DNA from: Mactromeris polynyma
Lineage: Eukaryota; Mollusca; Bivalvia; Venerida; Mactridae
Direction: 5' to 3'
DNA: 64,000 bases
Assembly (NCBI GenBank): GCA_032209605.1
Contig: JASFXZ010000014.1
Span: 8,989,774-9,053,773 of the forward strand
The notes beneath the pieces were generated by a model. It saw only the letters and a program-made list of their open reading frames with translations, had not been told where the DNA came from and ran no database searches. The position numbers and the translations under genes are program-made. Shown here piece after piece: positions 58,571 through 64,000 of the stretch. Position 1 is the first letter of the stretch. Every line of letters starts with the position of its first letter.

Positions 58571-61500
58571 ATGGCGAAAGGTAGGTTGCGACGCTAGGAG
58601 TAACTTTAACCCCATATATTTATACAAATGCTTATTGTTGCGTTCGAATAACTTTTGCAATGCATTTATTTACTTATTTTTAGCATGTCTGCGATTTGCA
58701 TAGATTTCCATAAATTGTATTTTACACGATTTCACTGATTTGGTTTGCCGGTCAATCCAGTGTTGCCACGTGTAAAATAAAGGATTCTGTTAACAAATTC
58801 TTTTCTTTTGTTGACAAGTTGACGTGTTTCGTTGCAATCGACTTTCAATTCACATAACCAGATGTTAATTATCTTATTTAGACGCATTGTCATTTTGTTA
58901 TGTCCATTGCAAGAAGCTAATCATGACATTCAAAAATGTCAAAATTGAATTTAGACTACCCAGTGTACGAGAGTTGCATCAAATATCTGACATTATCTCC
59001 TTTGTTAAGATAATCATTTGCCTTTGTTTTATAATGTCATGATTATTATTCATCTGTGTGTTTTGCATGATTAGTATGATAGACAAGTGAACACTAGGGC
59101 AAGCGCTTTGCTTGAATAAGTCATTAAGTGTTTTGTTTCCACTTGTTTTTTTCCAAAATATTAGACGTGTACATTGTAATTTTACAGTAAGATTTGTGAT
59201 AATAATGGTGAACTTTTGACATTTATTCCAAAATGTCTGAGAATACGTTGCATTCTTTTACTACACATATAACTCAAAGCATTTGTATTCTTCACGTTTT
59301 CAGTGATGGCGAATGACTTCCAAGACTTGTCAGTCATTTGGTCTGACAACCTTGGAAAACTTGTCGGACCGAATGCAAACTTGTCGGTCCGAAAACATGT
59401 TGATAAAAATTACGGGCCGAAAATTACCGCTCATTTCAAAGTGAAAGTAAACAAATCAAACACAAATGTGAAAATAATTGGCGTATTTCGTTAAATAACA
59501 GTTAAAAATTATTATTTACTTTCACATTCACTCCTGAAATGCCTTTTTGACGACATAATCAAAGTTCAAATGTCCGAAAGACAAGCGAATGTACAGACAA
59601 TTGGTGCGCGTAAGAAGACCACATTGTGTAAACCGCAATGGATGTTGTAAAACCCGTACCGTTCCGTATCGGACATACGGACCGACGCACAGGCATTCTG
59701 CATCGGACCTGGTCGGTTTTTATCGGTCAGGTCCGACTGACCGATGGGTATTCGCCATGACTGCGTTTTACCTTCATTTTTGATGATATTTTGCGTTTTC
59801 TGTCATGCTTGACAATGAAGGTAAAATATGAAAGATAAAAAAAATAATGAAAAATTAAGGTAAACGTGAAGGATCTAGCATGATTGTCTGATTGTTTGGA
59901 CTAATTCTTTTAGTTTTACTAGTTCAGTCATGACATAAGTAACTGGAAACTATTCTATTTTAAAGTTCTTATTTGTCCATAGGTTCAATTATCCTGTATC
60001 TGTTTGCTGTGGCGGTTGTGGGCCAGGCCCTGACACCATCAACATTCCTCACTACTGTTGACAAAGATCGAATGAAGTCAGTATTCGAGGCTGCCCAACC
60101 TTACACAGATGCTGCGAATGCCCATTATTCAATTTTGGGTCTAAAACTATTGGGAGCTACCATCCCAAAAGAACAGGTGTGTATTACTTTTTCTACTTGA
60201 TTGAAGGTTTTGAATATATGCAAGATGTTACCTGTTTTGTGGTAAACAAGGTACATGTACATACAGCAAATTTACATTGTAAATAAAAACGACAATTAAA
60301 ATAATTAGCCAAACTAAGTTTGTTGAAGTATAATTAATGTATTATAAAAAGTTAGTCATAATATTCCTATTTATTTTATGCTTTCCAGTGGTTTATAGAG
60401 ATTTATCAGTGAAGTAAAAGTCGTATTTTGGCTACATAGGTCCGTGATTAAGCATATAATTATGGCAACTGAATATTTTTGTTCATCTACAATATTGACT
60501 GTATTTTAAATTATTTTTATGCAAACTCAGAATTGTTAATTGCTGAAGTGCCAATTAACTTTTCTTGGCGTCTTGCTTTTTATAATTGCCTTTACTTTGG
60601 AAATATAATTTTTTTAAAGCGGAAATGAAAAGTACTGTTATAAAAAAACAAAATATTTTATTGAAATAAGTTCTCACAATGAATCACAAATTGCAGGATG
60701 TGTGTAAAGCAATCACCTCATCTGTTGAAGCTAACAGTGTAGCTTCCTGGTTCCATGCCTCTACGGCAGCTAAAGCATTGTCGGCTTGTAAGCTGGCTCC
60801 CGGTAGTGCTGAAACACTCCTCAAGGCAGCCATTGCTGACAGCAGTAGTGTAGCAGATATTTACTATGCTTACTTTGCTCTGAAAAATCTAGGGCTCTCA
60901 GGTAAGCAATCTCCATTCCTACTGTTACTGATTTTTCTTTGTTTTCAACAGCTTACAGGGGTCTAGCTCTTCTTTGTGGAAGGGGGCACAGTCCGGTGTT
61001 AGGGGAATTTCAAAGGAACTGGGGGGAGTTTTAGCTAAACCAGTGTATTCCGCATACTGCTGCACCTATCAGTAAATATGATACAAACATGTATCAGAAA
61101 TAGTCATAGTTTTTAGTTTGAATAGTATTTTTCCAGCTTTTTTTGGCTCCAATGGATTTTTTAAAATTTGAATGGGATGAAAGAGATCATTTTGGAGGGG
61201 GATGACAGGAATTTAGGGCCCTGACTTATATAGGTTTATATTTTGTCATATGATTCTGTTTCTTGATTTTCCGTTCCCATTCATCAGACCATTTAGTTGT
61301 ATCCTTACTCCTTATATTTCTAGGTGTTGGAGCTATAATCAGCTATCTCCATATAAATAAAGGAGATGGTAGGTTCTGGCTCTAACCCCTTGATTTAGAC
61401 ATTGATGATACGTGATTATCACATTTGGATTGTTTCAGTTGACGGTAAAAAAGTTGCCTCAGCGTTAGGAGAAGCTTTGAAAAAAGATGATTCTCCTTTA

Positions 61501-63863
61501 GCGTAAGTAATCTTGACTCATATTCCCTTCTAGACTTTGTGCTTATAATGTCTGATTCCCTTCTCTGGGATAGGAACAATGAATACATAAGGAAGGAAGT
61601 TAGAATCTGGTAAACAATGGCTCTGGTAAACTATCTTCATATGTTCCAAATTTTATATTAAAATTTTCATCAGTCTAACACGTCTTGTAAAAGTGCAGAT
61701 AGTGTCGTTAAATTCTAGACTTCATGTGACAAAGTCTTAGTTTGGTATGTGGTAGTTTCCCAAAATCTATAATGTATAAAATATCTGCCATTGGATGTAA
61801 AGATTACCAGGCACTGATCTATGTACATATAAGTTATAGCTGCGGCCGTGGTTTAGTGGTTAGTGTGCTGGACTTGTAGCACGGCGATCTGGGTTCGATT
61901 CCCGGTCGCGGCAGGTCATACCCTTCATTGAAAATTTGACAAAAATGTCGATTTTCCTCCACATATGGAGAAGTTGCCGGCTCCTTGTGGAAGGGTAAGT
62001 TAGTACTGGTAAGAATTCAGTCCAGGAAAAACTGGTTAGGTGAACCGGTCACCGTATATAACTGAAATAGCATTGAGAAACGGCGTTAAACCCGATGAAA
62101 CAAACATATAAGTTATAACAGTCATACATATTCTTGTACTCTTGTTATTTCAGACATAGTTATGCATTCCGTATTGTTACCAACCTCGATGATAAAGCAG
62201 AATTAACCAAGTACTTTGATCTTATTGAAGATATTGTTGCTCAGGCAGATGAAGTTGATGACAAATATTTACAGGTTAGTCAAGTTCCCAGTTGGTGTGT
62301 TTTTTCTTGGTCTTATTTTTTTCTAAAAAATTCCTCTCACTCAGAATCTGTGTTGACTTGAAACTCTGAAAACAAATAAATTTTGTAAACATTTTAGCTT
62401 TTCTTTTGATCGCTTTTGATGCAATACCTTAACACAGAACTAATGCATAGTTGATTTGCAGTGTCTTAATGTACACATAGTATATCATGGAAGCGGATGC
62501 ATGAAAGGTCGAGTGGAAGGGCGGAAATGAAGCTTGGTTTTCTCTTGAAAATAAAAAAATACTAAACAAAATTCCCCATGCTTTTTTATGTTACTACATC
62601 CATCTTGTTAAATGTATACTATGTGATTGTTTTTATAAAACATTTTGCTACGATTTATCTATCCACACCCATGTTTGGGTATGTTAGTTATGTTTGCCTA
62701 CAGTTTTACATTGATGCTAATTTCTGCTTTTGTACTACAGTTTGAAGGTGGTTTGTCAGTGACAGCTTCTGTTGTGGATAGTTCATACAAACTAGCTGGT
62801 AAAGTTGGAAAAGCTCCTACTATCTCTCAGGTAAACATTACAGTTTTAGCTATTGTGTCCTTGTATGTGCTGTGTTGTCTCTCTTACTTTTGCTACACAA
62901 CTGCACATATTCTACTTGTACTGAGTTTGCCAAATAGATTTAGCCTTCCATGGCTGAGCGGTCATGGTTGATGACTTCAAATCACTTGCCCTTCACTTGC
63001 TGTGGGTTCAAATCTCATAGGGGATGTCAGATTGATCTGTGAGGAAGCTATCCAGCTGTTTTCCAGATGGTCCGTGATTTTATCCAGATCTCCATATGCC
63101 CAAAATTATGATAGAAAGGACTCCTGAGGGTCTACCTCCACCCCTATAGCTGGAAAAAATCACTTCATGAACCTGGCAGCATGCCAGGCTAGATCAGTTG
63201 GTAGAGCAGAATGATTCTGGTTCCATTCCCAGGTTGGACTGGGCAAGTTCTTCCATGACATTTGCTACTGTCATGTCTAGAATATGTGGTGAAGTTGTCA
63301 GTTGCTTAAGGAAGAGCAAGTTACTACTGGTTGATAATTTATTCCAGGAAAACTGGTTAGATTAACTGGTCACCATATTTGACGACAAATTGTTGAAAAA
63401 TGGCATTAAACCGGATGAAAACAAAAACATGATGACCCTGGCTGTTAATGTCACTAATAGCCATATTTAAGAAAATTCAATCTTTACAAGATTGATTCTC
63501 TGCAAAGAAAGTTTTTGTGTCCCTATGAAGTGGTGGCGGCACTTAGAATTTCCCTTGTCTGTCCGTCTGACTAAGTTTTTGTTGCTCATATCTCAAAATG
63601 TGATTTACTTGCTGATGTAGTAAAGTGAGGGCACTTTTGTCTGTGGTTGTCTTGTGAGTTTTCATATTATGTTTGAGTGACTGATTTGATTTCAAAGCTA
63701 CAAGGTTGATTCTCATGGAAATATATAATATAATCTATTTTCTTGTTCATTTCAGGATAAAGTGTTGAAGTTTGCCAATTATTTCTTAAGCAGAAAACAT
63801 GTACAGCAATTGAAATCAGCATACACTCTTTTGTCTGCTGTAAATACACTTACAGATAACAAG
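58571..63863 (+). CDS. RPN2: Ribophorin II (RPN2), oligosaccharyltransferase subunit, exons 1-7
   Basis: Seven exons splice in phase: 58571-58580, 59983-60176, 60697-60901, 61439-61502, 62154-62274, 62741-62830 and 63756-63863 (264 codons). The gene continues past the right edge. Exon 1 is only 10 nt (ATG GCG AAA G) and completes the signal peptide MAKGSIILYLFAVAVVGQ, cut before ALTPSTFL, as in vertebrate RPN2 (ALTPTHYL). Later family landmarks are YSILGLKLLGATIP, LDDK/FDLIEDIVAQADEVDDKYLQ, FEGGLSVTASVVDSSYKLAG and FANYFLSRKHVQQLKSAYTL. The protein sits in the rough ER membrane as part of the complex that N-glycosylates nascent chains (family knowledge). Only the lumenal N-terminal part lies in this window. 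Confidence 0.93.
59295..59769. mobile_element. 463-bp MITE-like element in RPN2 intron 1
   Basis: The body 59301-59763 begins CAGTGATGGCGAAT and ends ATTCGCCATGACTG, inverted with two mismatches, flanked by CGTTTT on both sides (59295-59300, 59764-59769). TCGGTCCGA-type motifs repeat inside. Two open frames (59303-59494 and 59589-59783) lie in it and are not convincing genes. Confidence 0.6.
61825..62117 (+). mobile_element. tRNA-derived SINE with perfect 14-bp target duplication
   Basis: The body 61839-62103 (265 bp) is flanked by ACATATAAGTTATA on both sides. Its head is tRNA-like: GCCGTGG and TCGCGGC acceptor arms pair, an A box (TTTAGTGGTTAGTG) and B box (GGGTTCGATTCCC) are intact, and a possible TGT anticodon loop has a broken stem. 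Its tail (TCCAGGAAAAACTGGTTAGG ... GGCGTTAAACCCGATGAAAC) is shared with the copy at 63180-63428 and is of the kind widespread in bivalve SINEs. Confidence 0.88.
63180..63428 (+). mobile_element. Older tRNA-derived SINE copy
   Basis: TAGATCAGTTGGTAGAGCAG (A box) and GGTTCCATTCCC (B box) are followed by the same tail as the 61.8-kb SINE (TTCCAGGAAAACTGGTTAG, GGCATTAAACCGGATGAAAA). Flanks CATGAACCTGGC and CATGATGACCCTGGC look like a diverged target duplication. It sits in RPN2 intron 6. Confidence 0.7.
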
Positions 63864-64000
63864 GTGAGTTTATGTTTGATTTGTTTATTGTATCAACTTT
63901 TTAGCCCATCTGAGCACAAAGTGCTCATGGTGAGCTTTTAGGATCCTTTTTGATGTCCGTCGTCGTGCGTCAATCTGTTCTTTTAGCAACAAATCCTCAT

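Noticed and set aside
59303..59494. Small gene in RPN2 intron 1
   Set aside because: The frame begins exactly at the terminal repeat of a transposon-like element and shows no recognised domain.
61845..61916. Functional tRNA (TGT anticodon)
   Set aside because: The anticodon stem is broken, and the sequence is the head of a SINE with a long tail and a target duplication.

Overview
This is eukaryotic nuclear DNA, most likely from a bivalve mollusc. It is AT-rich, and its genes are broken into short exons with GT-AG introns. It is dense in tRNA-derived SINEs and short inverted-repeat transposons. It carries gene families that are expanded in bivalves: a multi-domain C-type lectin with a mucin region, a B-box/NHL-type TRIM-like protein, and a class I methyltransferase. 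The exact species cannot be fixed from sequence alone.

Layout. At 392-7071 (minus) lies most of a PSMF1 / PI31 proteasome-regulator gene that runs off the left edge. At 8-12 kb there is a decayed Ty3/gypsy polymerase inside a repeat that is duplicated at 24.8-26.9 kb. At 13.08-14.11 kb (minus) are the last two exons of a SAM-dependent methyltransferase. The stretch 15.7-29.8 kb is mostly repeats, with a few weak exon-like fragments. From 42.6 kb down to about 30.0 kb (minus) runs a secreted lectin gene whose exons splice in phase: signal peptide, SH3-like Cys module, Thr/Pro mucin exon, a first C-type lectin domain (3 exons), then a second one (3 exons with matching sizes). Its introns hold two decayed non-LTR retrotransposons on opposite strands, a pentanucleotide microsatellite and a 33-bp minisatellite. 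At 48.2-50.9 kb (minus) is a two-exon B-box / coiled-coil / beta-propeller gene with a duplicated B-box segment in its intron. From 58.57 kb to the right edge (plus) are the first seven exons of ribophorin II (RPN2), an oligosaccharyltransferase subunit.

The most striking non-genic part is 52.5-58.5 kb. A 3.98-kb inverted-repeat element (53328-57308), built of 'TGGTCCGAAGTGTCC' subrepeats, has an 8-bp target duplication and an apparent empty-site sequence 470 bp to its left. It carries a second 1.5-kb element nested inside it with a 5-bp duplication. Just to its right lies a hAT-like MITE with an 8-bp duplication, whose shorter sibling sits at 3.4 kb with its own 8-bp duplication. Several other transposon boundaries can be read exactly, with TA, TTA/TAA or 14-bp duplications.

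The genes do not form a pathway. PSMF1 and RPN2 are housekeeping genes with CRE/ETS-type promoters; the lectin and the TRIM-like gene look like recognition or immune-type genes. All functional statements are read from protein motifs by eye; no database search was run.
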